A stretch of 64,000 nucleotides of DNA from Candidatus Saccharimonadota bacterium (GTDB taxonomy: Bacteria > Patescibacteriota > Saccharimonadia > Saccharimonadales > Saccharimonadaceae), in contig JAFVBG010000003.1 in the NCBI GenBank assembly GCA_017480095.1, positions 246,680 through 310,679 of the forward strand, read 5' to 3'. The position numbers and the translations under genes were made by a program. Positions 51,092 through 60,355 of the stretch are shown here, piece after piece (the stretch's first letter is position 1; every line of letters begins with the position of its first letter). The notes below the pieces were generated by a model, which searched no databases, was not told where the DNA came from, and saw nothing but the letters and a program-made list of their open reading frames with translations.

Positions 51092-52765
51092 TTAAAGCCC
51101 CACGTTGCACAGAACTTGACAGTGGTCACGGATGTTTGCCTGATGGCCTTCCTCTGTACTACTATAATACATCACACCATCATCTCCTGTCAAGAAGTAG
51201 AGTGCATCAGTCGGCTGTGGATTAGCCACGGCGAGAAGAGCAGAAATACCAGGATTACTGATTGGCCCAGGGGTGAGACCAGCATAAAGTCGCGTATTAT
51301 AGAGCGAATCAACCGTCAGAGCAGCGGCATTATCACGATAAGTGGTACGCTCTGGATCTACCAAATCTAGCGCATATTTTGTAGTTACGTCGCTGCCGAG
51401 CATGATTCCTCGGCTAATGCGATTCAAGAAGACTTGCGCTACGGTTGGCTGGTCAAGCGTAGCCGCCTCACGCTGAACGATGGAGGCAAGTGTAATGCCC
51501 TGAGCCAGATTCAGACCATGGTCGGCAAAGCGCGTTTCGAGGTTGTTTCCCTCTACTTTCTCTTGTAGATGGTTTAGCGTGGTAGTGATAATCTTTTCGA
51601 CTGATTCACCTTTATAAAACTCGTAGGTATCACCAAAGAGATAGCCCTCCAGTGGTTCTGCCCCGTTGGCGCGAATAGTCTCTAGATTGCGGTCTTTTAA
51701 GACTGGATGCTCATAATCTTTAGCAAACGCCGCATCTACTTCAGTCTGCGAATAGCCATGCTCGGTAACTAATTTCTTCTTAATCTCTCGGATAGTCTCG
51801 CCCGGTAGAATCGTCAAGCGGAAAACATCTGCCTCAGTTGAACCTTCGTCGAACTGTTTGATAATATCTGCAACCGACATAGTACGACGGAGTTTATAGG
51901 TGCCTTTCTTAAACGAAATCTCTTGACCGTCTGCGTTCTTAGGGTGAAACTTCAGGTAAAGTTGAAAAGCCAGGCCAGATTTAATGATGCCCGCATTTTC
52001 TAGATTGCTGGCGACTTGTGTCATTGGCTCGTCATCCGAAATGGTAAACTGAATCTCTTTGCAACGGTCATCTTCTCCATCGCAAGCTGGCACTTGATAA
52101 ATCGCCTGGATACTCAGGTTGTACCAACCATAAGCCAGAAATCCGCCTACACCTAGCACGACTAGGATGCCGATTAAGACTTTTGTGAAGCGTTTTTTGG
52201 ATTTCTTGCTTTTGTTTTTGCGCATGCTTTCTCCGTCTAGATGGTTAATATCGAGTAAATCATCAGAATTACCATAAGGATTGCGGTCTGGAGCGTCGGA
52301 ACCGTCGTTTTTGTCGGCTAAATCCACATTTGGCTCGTCAGAATAGCTAGCAGAAGCCTGAGAGGTGCTAAAATTCTCAATAAAATCTTGGAGAATAATC
52401 GTGGCTGCCTCGGCATCAATGTCGCCCTTCTGAAAGCCACGTTTGCGCCCCTGAAGTCTTGATTCGGCTTCAACTGAAGTCAGAGATTCATCTTGGAAAC
52501 GGATTTTGGCGGCGGGAATCACGCCTTTGAGCTTGCGAGCGAATTCACGGACATAGGCAGATTGTTGAGTCTCTTCGCCTCTGCTATTGCGCGGTAAGCC
52601 GACTACAAACCAAGTCGTATTATAGCGTTTAGCTAGCTTGGCGATTTCAACAAGCTCTTGCCCTGTTACCATAATCACGCCATCTGGCACAGCGATGCGC
52701 ACGGAAGTGTCTGCTTTTGCCACCCCAATTCGCCTAGTCCCGACATCTAGTCCGATTAACTTCAT
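51092..52765 (-). CDS. ruvX-mltG: RuvX (YqgF) - MltG fusion protein
   Basis: 557 residues. Residues 1-135 are a complete YqgF/RuvX RNase H-fold domain (GLDVGTRRIGVAKAD, VVGLPRN, QDESLTSVEAE). A disordered linker (about 135-185) leads to one transmembrane helix (about 192-212) and an MltG/YceG endolytic transglycosylase domain with the catalytic Glu in SIVQREAA and the end motif GLTPGPISNPG. RuvX is a putative Holliday-junction/16S processing nuclease; MltG cuts nascent glycan strands outside. The two genes are neighbours in Firmicutes; here one polypeptide spans the membrane. The start overlaps the stop of the upstream gene. Confidence 0.93.
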   Translation of the reverse strand: MKLIGLDVGTRRIGVAKADTSVRIAVPDGVIMVTGQELVEIAKLAKRYNTTWFVVGLPRNSRGEETQQSAYVREFARKLKGVIPAAKIRFQDESLTSVEAESRLQGRKRGFQKGDIDAEAATIILQDFIENFSTSQASASYSDEPNVDLADKNDGSDAPDRNPYGNSDDLLDINHLDGESMRKNKSKKSKKRFTKVLIGILVVLGVGGFLAYGWYNLSIQAIYQVPACDGEDDRCKEIQFTISDDEPMTQVASNLENAGIIKSGLAFQLYLKFHPKNADGQEISFKKGTYKLRRTMSVADIIKQFDEGSTEADVFRLTILPGETIREIKKKLVTEHGYSQTEVDAAFAKDYEHPVLKDRNLETIRANGAEPLEGYLFGDTYEFYKGESVEKIITTTLNHLQEKVEGNNLETRFADHGLNLAQGITLASIVQREAATLDQPTVAQVFLNRISRGIMLGSDVTTKYALDLVDPERTTYRDNAAALTVDSLYNTRLYAGLTPGPISNPGISALLAVANPQPTDALYFLTGDDGVMYYSSTEEGHQANIRDHCQVLCNVGL

Positions 52766-54489
52766 TATTCCTCCACTTTCAGTTCAATTGTAATTTTATT
52801 AGCGTCGTCTGGCACAGAGTTGACCCAGAAGAAGCTAGTATTCACCTTGACCGAGCTAACCCCATTGATTGACTTGATTAAACTCTGGACTTCACCGATT
52901 TTGCGACCCTTGCTCTTCTCAAGGATTTCTTCCTCAGTTACGCTTGGGCCAGTCTGAGTAGTGGATTTGAGACGAGCGGTATAGCCGTCTTTCTCGGTGC
53001 CACGGAAGTTTTCCAAGAAGGCGGAACCGGTTTCGTAAACTTTTTGGTCGGAATTGATGCCGCTCTCGGTCTTTTTCTTGATAAATTCACTGAGTTTCGT
53101 ATTATCTACGCCGTACATGGAATAGCTAGTGGTCTGAGTGATTTTTGGTTTCACGCCGTCTTTTACCTCTTCTCCGACGGCTGGCGTGGCAACTGGGCCT
53201 TTGGAATCGACCGAGTAGCTGGTCTCGATTTTATAAGTATCGTCGCCAAACTGCTCAAGGAGATGACCTTTGCCGACGTTCTCGGCAGTCTCCTGGAGCT
53301 TAGCCTTAGCCTTATCAACATCAGATTGAGTAACAACTTTAATCACTTTAGATGAGCCACCAGAGATAGCCGCGTTGGAGATTTTGGCGCTTGGCGCGGC
53401 AGCGACAGACCAGCCAGCAGAGTTAGCCTCGACATTGTATTTTTCTCCTGAAGCCTCCGCCGTCACCGCAAGGGTCGCCGTGAAAGTACAGGTGGTGACT
53501 GGGTTAGTCAGAGTGCCACCAATGGTGCAATCCTCCGTAGAGTCGTCATCTTGAACTTTGTAAGTGGTTTCCTTATCTAGTTTATAATTAAGACCGTTGC
53601 GGGTGAAGTTTGTACCTGCGGGGAGAGTGACCGGGGCTTTATTGGTTACGGTTAGAGTAACAGTCAACGCGCCTTTAGCCTTTTCGCCCACGTCTTTCTC
53701 GCCCGTAGCCTCAAACTCGACGGTATTATCGGCATTATAGGTCTGTTTATCAAGGTAAAATACACCTTTTTCGGCATCTTCTTTCGTAGTGTCGGTGGTA
53801 AAGCTGACATTTTCGCTGAAATTATTGCCGGTTGTACGGATGGAGACTAGGATTTCTGCGGCCGGCGCAAAGACAAGCGCCCAGACTAGAAAGATAATCA
53901 GCAACACACCTGCTACGCCGCCCACGATGAACCATTTTTTATACTTGTCCATATCTGGGATGAGGGATTTCTTCTCTTCGCCTTTCTCGCCAGACTCTTT
54001 CTTAGCCTCTGCTTCTAGCTCGACCGAGTTAATTTCATCATCAATCTTTTGCGTGGCCTTTGCTGGGCGAGCCTTCTCTGGAGTTTCCTCTTTGATCTCT
54101 ACCTCGGCACTGTCAGCGTCGGTGGTAGTTTCACCTTCGTTTACGGTCAACTTACCTTCTTCAATCGTGATTTCGGATGGGATAGCTTCTTTGGCGGGAG
54201 CGTCAAGGATATCGTCAGGAAGCTTTGGACGAGATTGTAAAGTGTCTGCCACAGGGATACCAGCAGCGGCGGAAAGTTTCGTCAAGGATGGATCGCTTGA
54301 AACAATCACCACGGTTTTACCAGACTGTTTGGCATTTTTCGCAATCAAGCGCGTGTTCACGGCGCTACGCAGGACGCCAATCCGCTTTGGCGGGACTAGT
54401 GCCACGAGTTTATGTTCACTAGAATTCAATTTCCGAATGATGCTAGTAATATCATCCTCAGGTTCAATATAAATCACATCCTTGTTCAT
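52765..54489 (-). CDS. Baseplate-J-like membrane protein of CPR type
   Basis: 574 residues. A cytosolic N-terminal domain (1-90, with VIVSSDPSLTKLSAAAG) is followed by an acidic linker, one transmembrane helix (about 185-208) and a beta-rich extracytoplasmic region with a segment resembling baseplate-J domains (LTVTNKAPVTLPAGTNF). Such proteins occur next to ruvX-mltG in Saccharibacteria to my knowledge. Function unknown, possibly a surface assembly. TACAAT (54501-54496) ends six bases before ATG. Confidence 0.8.
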   Translation of the reverse strand: MNKDVIYIEPEDDITSIIRKLNSSEHKLVALVPPKRIGVLRSAVNTRLIAKNAKQSGKTVVIVSSDPSLTKLSAAAGIPVADTLQSRPKLPDDILDAPAKEAIPSEITIEEGKLTVNEGETTTDADSAEVEIKEETPEKARPAKATQKIDDEINSVELEAEAKKESGEKGEEKKSLIPDMDKYKKWFIVGGVAGVLLIIFLVWALVFAPAAEILVSIRTTGNNFSENVSFTTDTTKEDAEKGVFYLDKQTYNADNTVEFEATGEKDVGEKAKGALTVTLTVTNKAPVTLPAGTNFTRNGLNYKLDKETTYKVQDDDSTEDCTIGGTLTNPVTTCTFTATLAVTAEASGEKYNVEANSAGWSVAAAPSAKISNAAISGGSSKVIKVVTQSDVDKAKAKLQETAENVGKGHLLEQFGDDTYKIETSYSVDSKGPVATPAVGEEVKDGVKPKITQTTSYSMYGVDNTKLSEFIKKKTESGINSDQKVYETGSAFLENFRGTEKDGYTARLKSTTQTGPSVTEEEILEKSKGRKIGEVQSLIKSINGVSSVKVNTSFFWVNSVPDDANKITIELKVEE

Positions 54490-54547
54490 ACTATTATTGT
54501 AGCATATTTCTTCATGGTTGTGTTAAAAATGTGATAAAATAGAATTA

Positions 54548-56065
54548 ATGGGTATTTTTGGACGGAGTAACGCAAAATCTGGGTCTGGAGCACAAGGTTC
54601 TCTTGCCAGTTTGGCATTGAATGCCATCGCCGACGGCGTAATAATTCTCGATACGAACGGTAAAATTCAGTTTATGAACCCGGCGGCACTAGCACTCACC
54701 GGTTATACCTCGTTAGGAGAAGTGCAGGATTTGCCCTATACTTCGGCTTTGAAATTTGAAAATAATCAAGGGACGGTCTTGGCGGATGCTCAAAATCCGT
54801 TGATTTACGCTGTCAATCATAACGAGGCCTTTTCTTCGCGCTCGATGGTCTTAGTCTCTTTGCAGGGGAAGAAGACTCCTGTGGCGATTGCTTTAACTCT
54901 GGCTGGCACGACCAACAAGATTTTGACTTTTCGAAATATTGAAAAGGAGCTGAAAGAGGAAAGTGAACAGACTGAGTTCATCTCGACCGCCAGCCACGAG
55001 ATGCGCACGCCAGTAGCCTCAATCGAGGGTTATCTTGGCCTGGCGCTTAATCCAGCCTGTGCCACGATTGACGAGCGTGCCCAGAAGTACTTGACCGAGG
55101 CGCATAATGCCTCTCAACACTTGGGGCGGCTTTTCCGCGATCTTCTAGACGTGACAAAGCTCGATGACCAGCGCGTCAAGGTTGAGCTTCGTCCAGTCGA
55201 TATGAATGCTCTCGTGAAGCAATTTGCCGATTGTCATCAGAGCACGATGGCACAGAAGCAGATTCGCTACACTTTCGGCTCGCCCGATGAGCGTCCAACC
55301 GATCGACGACTTTCGCAAGCCCTCTATTCTTCGGTGGATGTAGATTTTTTGAAAGAAATCTTGGACAATTTCCTCGAAAATGCCGAAAAATACACGCCAG
55401 CCGGCGGGCAAGTCTGGGTTAATGTACGTGGCGACAACGACCGCATTATCGTCAACGTGACAGATACTGGTATCGGTATTGCGCCAGCAGATATTAAACA
55501 TATCTTTCAAAAATTTTACCGTGTCGATAACTCGCAAACTCGCACGATTGGTGGTACGGGCTTAGGGCTCTATATTGCCAAGATGCGCGCCGAGTCGATG
55601 GGCGGCAAGGTCTGGGCGGAGAGTAATTATGGCAAGGGTTCAACCTTCTATGTTTCCCTGCCGCGCTTATCTCAAGCTGATTATGCCCGCCAGAAACAGA
55701 TTTTTGAAAACACCGAACGGATGAAAATCAAACGTCCAACTCCACCGCCAGCCAATCTCGGCCCAACTGTCAATAATGCCGTTTTCGCCGCCACGCCAGA
55801 GGTCTTAGTGCCAAGAGTGCCGGTTGCCACTCCAGTTCAGAATCAGCCCGTCCAGCCTACCGCGCAACCGATTCCCGCTACGCAACCAGTTCCTGCCGTT
55901 CAGCCAGCGCCAGCCCCTACGCCGAAGCTAGCTCCGACTCAGCCTGGCTCTGGGAATGATCCGACTACTAGTGTGCAAGATTTGAGTGCCGATAAGCTCG
56001 CCGAGATTAAGGCTCGCTTCGCCGAACAGATGAAAGCCGCCTCTGGCTCGTCCTCTGCGACTTAG
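54548..56065 (+). CDS. Soluble PAS sensor histidine kinase with Pro-rich tail
   Basis: 505 residues without a membrane span. PAS domain (about 20-130), HisKA with H150 in STASHEMRTP, HATPase with N274/N278 (DNFLENAEKY), DTGIGI (306-311) and GGTGLGL (335-341). The last 125 residues are Pro/Ala/Gln-rich and disordered, ending in a short helix. It senses a cytosolic signal and should phosphorylate the response regulator 65 bp downstream. TAAAAT (54535-54540) ends seven bases before ATG. Confidence 0.95.
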   Translation: MGIFGRSNAKSGSGAQGSLASLALNAIADGVIILDTNGKIQFMNPAALALTGYTSLGEVQDLPYTSALKFENNQGTVLADAQNPLIYAVNHNEAFSSRSMVLVSLQGKKTPVAIALTLAGTTNKILTFRNIEKELKEESEQTEFISTASHEMRTPVASIEGYLGLALNPACATIDERAQKYLTEAHNASQHLGRLFRDLLDVTKLDDQRVKVELRPVDMNALVKQFADCHQSTMAQKQIRYTFGSPDERPTDRRLSQALYSSVDVDFLKEILDNFLENAEKYTPAGGQVWVNVRGDNDRIIVNVTDTGIGIAPADIKHIFQKFYRVDNSQTRTIGGTGLGLYIAKMRAESMGGKVWAESNYGKGSTFYVSLPRLSQADYARQKQIFENTERMKIKRPTPPPANLGPTVNNAVFAATPEVLVPRVPVATPVQNQPVQPTAQPIPATQPVPAVQPAPAPTPKLAPTQPGSGNDPTTSVQDLSADKLAEIKARFAEQMKAASGSSSAT

Positions 56066-56130
56066 GCTCAAAATGCACTGGACAAACCCCTAGTGGTAAT
56101 GTAAAATAAAGTTAATAGGAGGAAAAAATC

Positions 56131-56847
56131 ATGACAAAAATTATGCTCGTCGAGGACGACAGGGGCTTAAGAGAGATTTATAGTATCCGTCTGACCGCTG
56201 AGGGGTACGAGGTAGTATTGGCGAGTGACGGCGAAGAGGCTCTAGCCACCGCCGTGAAGGAGCAACCAACTTTAATCCTCTCTGACGTCATGATGCCAAA
56301 AATTTCTGGTTTTGATATGCTTGATATTCTCCGCTCTACCCCAGAAACAAAAGACGTCAAGGTCATCATGATGACCGCGCTTTCTTCCGAAGATCAACGT
56401 ACGCGTGGTGAGAACCTTGGTGCAGATCGTTATCTCGTGAAGTCTCAGGTCGGGATTGAAGACGTCGTAAATGCCGTACATGAAGTGTTGGGAGATAAAG
56501 CTCCAGAGATCGTTACCCCGACCACGCCACAACAGCCAGCAACGCCAGCGCCAGCTGCCGGAGAAGCAAAATCAGCCGAAGAGACTAAACCAGTAGAAGA
56601 GACAAAGCCGGTCGAAGCACCAGTAGCAGAAGAAAGCTCCGCGCCAGCTAAGCCATCCGCCGAGCCACTTGAAAAGGCCGAAGCGCCAAAGTTTGATATT
56701 CCAGAGCCAGAAAGCACCCCGCTTAATCCGGGCGTAAAAGACATCAAGGTTTCTACTGGAGAGAAAATGGAAGCCTTGCTAAATGATTTAGACGATTCTA
56801 CCAGTAGCACCGGTAATACCGTTTGGCCAGGTACTGCCACCGCATAA
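56131..56847 (+). CDS. Response regulator, receiver domain with disordered tail and no output domain
   Basis: 238 residues. Receiver (1-120): acidic pocket E8-D9-D10, phospho-acceptor D52 (LILSDVMMPK), T82 (MMTALSS) and K104. The tail of about 115 residues is Pro/Ala/Glu-rich with repeats of the EETKPVEE kind and carries no DNA-binding domain. It should act by protein contact. AGGAGG precedes ATG. The partner is the kinase directly upstream. Confidence 0.93.
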   Translation: MTKIMLVEDDRGLREIYSIRLTAEGYEVVLASDGEEALATAVKEQPTLILSDVMMPKISGFDMLDILRSTPETKDVKVIMMTALSSEDQRTRGENLGADRYLVKSQVGIEDVVNAVHEVLGDKAPEIVTPTTPQQPATPAPAAGEAKSAEETKPVEETKPVEAPVAEESSAPAKPSAEPLEKAEAPKFDIPEPESTPLNPGVKDIKVSTGEKMEALLNDLDDSTSSTGNTVWPGTATA

Positions 56848-56852
56848 TCAAT

Positions 56853-57557
56853 ATGCCTGCGAAAGATACCGAGAAGCCACAATCCATCCGCCTGAATAAG
56901 TTTCTGGCGGAAAGATTGGGTTTATCTCGGCGCGAAGCCGATAGCGCAATCGCTGCTGGCGTAGTCAAAGTTGATGACCATCCAGCCGTATTAGGTGAAC
57001 GTATTGACAAAACTAGTAAAGTGTGGTATAATGGAAAGATAGTGCCTTTTCCGGCTAATTATACTTATCTCCTACTCTATAAACCTGTCGGTTACGTCTG
57101 TTCACGTCGGCAACAGGGAGAAACCCCGACTATTTACAGTATTTTGCCACCAGAGTATCAGGATTTGAAAACCGTGGGGAGACTGGATGCGGACTCTTCG
57201 GGCGTAATTTTGCTAACCAACGACGGCGATTTGGCTTTCCAACTCACCCACCCAAAGTTCCTCAAGTCAAAAGAATACGAAGTCGAACTAGACCGACCGC
57301 TTGAGCCTCTGCACCAGCAGATGATTTCGGATTTTGGGCTCGATTTGCCAGATGGAAAATCTCGATTGATGCTTACCCGGCTAGATGACGAACGTAAGAA
57401 GTGGCGAGTAGAGATGAGCGAAGGGCGCAACCGCCAGATTCGCCGGACTTTCGCCGCAGTAGGCTATGTCGTGACGACTCTTAAGCGCAAGCGTTTTGGA
57501 GAATACGAGCTTGGTAGCCTAAAGCCTGGCGAGTTCAAAGAAATCACAAAACGCTAG
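56853..57557 (+). CDS. RsuA/RluB-family pseudouridine synthase
   Basis: 234 residues with an N-terminal S4 domain (RLNKFLAERLGLSRREAD) and a pseudouridine synthase domain with the catalytic Asp in GRLDADSSGV. RNRQIRR near the C-terminus is the family KRNRQ-like motif. It modifies rRNA; RsuA versus RluB type is not decided. ATG 56853 lies five bases after the response-regulator stop, so it is co-transcribed with the two-component pair. The stop codon lies in a 9-bp inverted repeat. Confidence 0.93.
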   Translation: MPAKDTEKPQSIRLNKFLAERLGLSRREADSAIAAGVVKVDDHPAVLGERIDKTSKVWYNGKIVPFPANYTYLLLYKPVGYVCSRRQQGETPTIYSILPPEYQDLKTVGRLDADSSGVILLTNDGDLAFQLTHPKFLKSKEYEVELDRPLEPLHQQMISDFGLDLPDGKSRLMLTRLDDERKKWRVEMSEGRNRQIRRTFAAVGYVVTTLKRKRFGEYELGSLKPGEFKEITKR

Positions 57558-57582
57558 CGCTAAATCTAAGCAATAGCGTTTT
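57548..57582. repeat. Inverted repeat spanning the stop codon of the pseudouridine synthase gene
   Basis: AAAACGCTA (57548-57556, holding the last codons and first two bases of the stop) pairs with TAGCGTTTT (57574-57582). A small example of a 3'-end palindrome that includes coding sequence. Confidence 0.7.
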
Positions 57583-57591
57583 ACAAAAAAG

Positions 57592-57628
57592 AGCCCGAAC
57601 CCACTAAAGCGGTCCGGGCTTCACTTTT
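57592..57628 (+). terminator. Terminator of the pseudouridine synthase operon
   Basis: AGCCCG-A-ACC and GGT-C-CGGGCT pair around a nine-base loop, then TTCACTTTT. Confidence 0.8.
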
Positions 57629-57651
57629 GCATCCTAGAGTTCCCTGGCGAA

Positions 57652-58434
57652 TTAAACATCAATATCATCAAACGGCCAATCTCCTTTCGCTTCCTCCTTC
57701 AAAGTCTCAAGCAACTCTTCTTCCCATGCCACCAGCTCTCCTGGGATATAGCGCACGGAACAGGCGAGAGATGTTGCATCGATTTCAAGGTCAAGCGTAA
57801 TCCATGTCTTACGGTAACTAGCCCGACAAGGGCGTGCATTAAAAATGCAGATGAGATAATCCGTATCGTTTTCCTCCGCATAATAATGCGTTTCACAGAG
57901 AATGTTGAACTTTCCATCACGGCAGAAGATAAAGAGTCCAGGCTCACTGTGCTCATGGCAGTGCTTTAATGCATATTTAAAGTCTGCTTCGCTGGGAAAT
58001 AGCCCGCGCTGTTTTCTACCAAATTCATCCTTTGGCGGGATGAATTCGACACGGATATCACCGAACTGATGGCGAAGGTAGGAATTGAGCGGGATTAGCT
58101 CTGGCTGAAAACCGCTGCCGAGCGGCTGATCTGGGTCTAAGTTGCACCCAAAATCACCGTCGTATTCCAATGGTATCCAAACTGCCGTTCCTTCCTTGTA
58201 TTCTTTGCCGTCGATAGAATACGACTTTTTGTCGGGGTCGTATTCCACCTCGACGTCCGTCTCGATCGTGTTGACCGAGTCGCTCCAGACGTCTTTGAAC
58301 TCTTTGCACTCCGAGTCTGGCGGCGGTGCAGGGGTAGGTGACTTCTCTTCTGTCTTTTCTCCAGACTTAGTTTTGGCTACTATGCCACGCTTTTCCATCT
58401 CTTCGATTAGCTCCTGAATAATCTGTTCGAACAT
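57652..58434 (-). CDS. Protein of unknown function (260 aa)
   Basis: A soluble, acidic protein with a Lys/Glu/Pro-rich linker (about 20-40) and a folded domain after it containing several cysteines and aromatic residues (FIFCRDGKFNILCETHYY). It recalls immunity or SUKH-like folds in composition only; no family is claimed. AAGGAGG sets ATG 58434; TATAAT lies about 50 bases upstream with a weak TAGACT -35 at 17 bp. Confidence 0.72.
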   Translation of the reverse strand: MFEQIIQELIEEMEKRGIVAKTKSGEKTEEKSPTPAPPPDSECKEFKDVWSDSVNTIETDVEVEYDPDKKSYSIDGKEYKEGTAVWIPLEYDGDFGCNLDPDQPLGSGFQPELIPLNSYLRHQFGDIRVEFIPPKDEFGRKQRGLFPSEADFKYALKHCHEHSEPGLFIFCRDGKFNILCETHYYAEENDTDYLICIFNARPCRASYRKTWITLDLEIDATSLACSVRYIPGELVAWEEELLETLKEEAKGDWPFDDIDV

Positions 58435-58520
58435 GACATTCACCTCCTTTTGAAGTCTAGGGAATTCTAGGTTTTAAGGTGCTAATACAACTTTATTATA
58501 CCACTTTATCGGTGATTAGT

Positions 58521-60125
58521 CTAATTCTTGACTACGCAACGTACTGGGAAGCCCATCGTCTTGTGGTTATAGTTCTGCTCGGCGTTCTCCTCGTCGATGC
58601 TATAAGTGGCAGCGACAAGATTTGAGGTGTCAGCTGTCCAGTAGCCGCCCCATTCCCCAGTCCCACCAATCAAACCGTTGTAATAATAGATGCCGGCAAT
58701 CACCAAGGAGACTGGCTCAGAGGTCATATAGGCGATACGATCGACATCGACGGTAGATTCGTTAAGCTTGTAAATCTCGGCTAGGCGACCAAAGCTATCG
58801 GCACCAGTAGCATGTGGCAAAGTCCAGCCCTTCGGGCAAATGGTGGCAGAAGCGGATTTTGTCCCCATGTAATAACTGCCCGTACCAACCGTGGCGGCGT
58901 ACCAGTTGTAATAATTCCCATATTCTGGTAGCTCTCCCTGTTGAGAGTGATCGACATTGGTCTCATCCTCGGTCGGCTGCGAAGAACCCCAACGTGCACC
59001 CGCAACCGTCTGAGTTGGGTTAGTCGGCTTGAAAGTGTAATCGGTCAAGACGTGTGTAACCAGCTCTTCCTTCGCTGCACCCAATAGCTCCGTCACCACA
59101 TCGCGCGCATCTTTCTCGCTCAGAATGCTAGCTGCGCCAGCCCTAGTCATGGCTTCGTTGGCAGTTAGTGTCTTGATGTTGATGCCGTCTTCGGTTGGAT
59201 CTTCATTCCAGAGCTCCTGCTCAGCGCGAGCTTTGGCCCTAGCGGCACGCTCGGCAGCGCTTTCTTCGACGATATTCTTTACCTCATCGCTAGCGTGTTC
59301 ACCCGTCACCATGCCTTGATCAAGACGGATTGGATTATCAGCCGTGCCAACAATGCCAAGAGTCGAAGCGTCTTCCATTTCCTCCAACTCTACCACGTCA
59401 TCTTTAAAGGTGATTGTGCGCTCTTCGGCAACTTTTTTACGCTCAGAAAGCACGACTTCCTCTGGAATATCAGTGTCTTCAGCGCTCAAGGTCCTGTCAC
59501 CTAAGTTGAGTGCGAGGTTCTCCGTCATCCAACAGTTGCCGTCGGCGAGTTTACGCACAGTATAGCTTTTACCGTCGCGCGCATCGGTCAGATGGGTCTG
59601 CGGAACATCTAAATTGATACTACCGTCTTCCAAAAATGCAACTGGCGTAGAAGAAGCATCGCAAATCTCCGGCGTCATCTCCTGCATATACTCAATGTCG
59701 TACATAGTCTTGTCTGGACGGGAGAAAACTGGCACGACCGAGATGAGGAGATAATCCTGCTCAGTCTGTACGCTTAGCTCGGTGAGAGAAAAATCGGATT
59801 TTTGGACTTCGCCTAGTCGTCCAGAAAGCTTAATCAGCCCGGTCCGAGCGACATTTGACTGCTCAACGGTTAAGAGATAGCCAGTCTCATTGTTTGACTC
59901 GACCAACATTGTAGCTTGATCGGTCGGGAGATAATCGACGACATTTTGGCGCAGGGCCAAAGAGAGATGAGCATTGTTCGAGGAAATTAAGTTGTCAACC
60001 TGTTCATCAGCAGCCAGAGGCTTGACAAAAATACTCGGCATCAAGAAACCAACTGCTATCACCCCTAGAAGAGTGACACCAGCACGAATTATACGCTTCC
60101 CATAGACGAATATTTTGTCTTCCAT
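58521..60125 (-). CDS. Large membrane-anchored surface protein with FISUMP domain
   Basis: 534 residues. There is an N-terminal signal anchor (about 12-35), then a beta-rich region (to about 165), then a FISUMP-type domain: DARDGKSYTVRKLADGNCWM with ENLALNL, and after a helical, Glu/Ala-rich insertion (about 210-360) NYYNWYAA, CPKGWTLP, GGYWTA and a closing FPVRCV. Such domains are frequent in predicted surface proteins of Saccharibacteria. The function is unknown; surface contact with the host cell is a reasonable guess. TATAAT lies 17 bases upstream of ATG. Confidence 0.85.
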   Translation of the reverse strand: MEDKIFVYGKRIIRAGVTLLGVIAVGFLMPSIFVKPLAADEQVDNLISSNNAHLSLALRQNVVDYLPTDQATMLVESNNETGYLLTVEQSNVARTGLIKLSGRLGEVQKSDFSLTELSVQTEQDYLLISVVPVFSRPDKTMYDIEYMQEMTPEICDASSTPVAFLEDGSINLDVPQTHLTDARDGKSYTVRKLADGNCWMTENLALNLGDRTLSAEDTDIPEEVVLSERKKVAEERTITFKDDVVELEEMEDASTLGIVGTADNPIRLDQGMVTGEHASDEVKNIVEESAAERAARAKARAEQELWNEDPTEDGINIKTLTANEAMTRAGAASILSEKDARDVVTELLGAAKEELVTHVLTDYTFKPTNPTQTVAGARWGSSQPTEDETNVDHSQQGELPEYGNYYNWYAATVGTGSYYMGTKSASATICPKGWTLPHATGADSFGRLAEIYKLNESTVDVDRIAYMTSEPVSLVIAGIYYYNGLIGGTGEWGGYWTADTSNLVAATYSIDEENAEQNYNHKTMGFPVRCVVKN

Positions 60126-60165
60126 ATAACCCTTATGTCTTAATTATAGCATAGTGGGAAAGAAA

Positions 60166-60355
60166 GAACAAGAATAAAAGTTATAAGGTTCTACTTCAAA
60201 ACACAAAAATACCAGTGACCGCCATCAAATTTGAGAACGTCATACACTGGCTCGCTTTGCTCGCGTCAGGAATATACGTTTTCAAATTTGAAGGTAAGGG
60301 TTAGGTCACTGGTACTTTTTGGTTTTGAAGTCTGGGGGAACTTTTATTCTTGTTC
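60166..60355. repeat. Large palindrome at the 3' end of nusA
   Basis: Perfect 17-bp outer arms, GAACAAGAATAAAAGTT (60166-60182) and its complement (60339-60355), then further inverted blocks (CTTCAAAAC with GTTTTGAAG; TACCAGTGACC with GGTCACTGGTA; TCAAATTTGA inside). The right arm contains the last three codons and stop of nusA. Confidence 0.9.
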
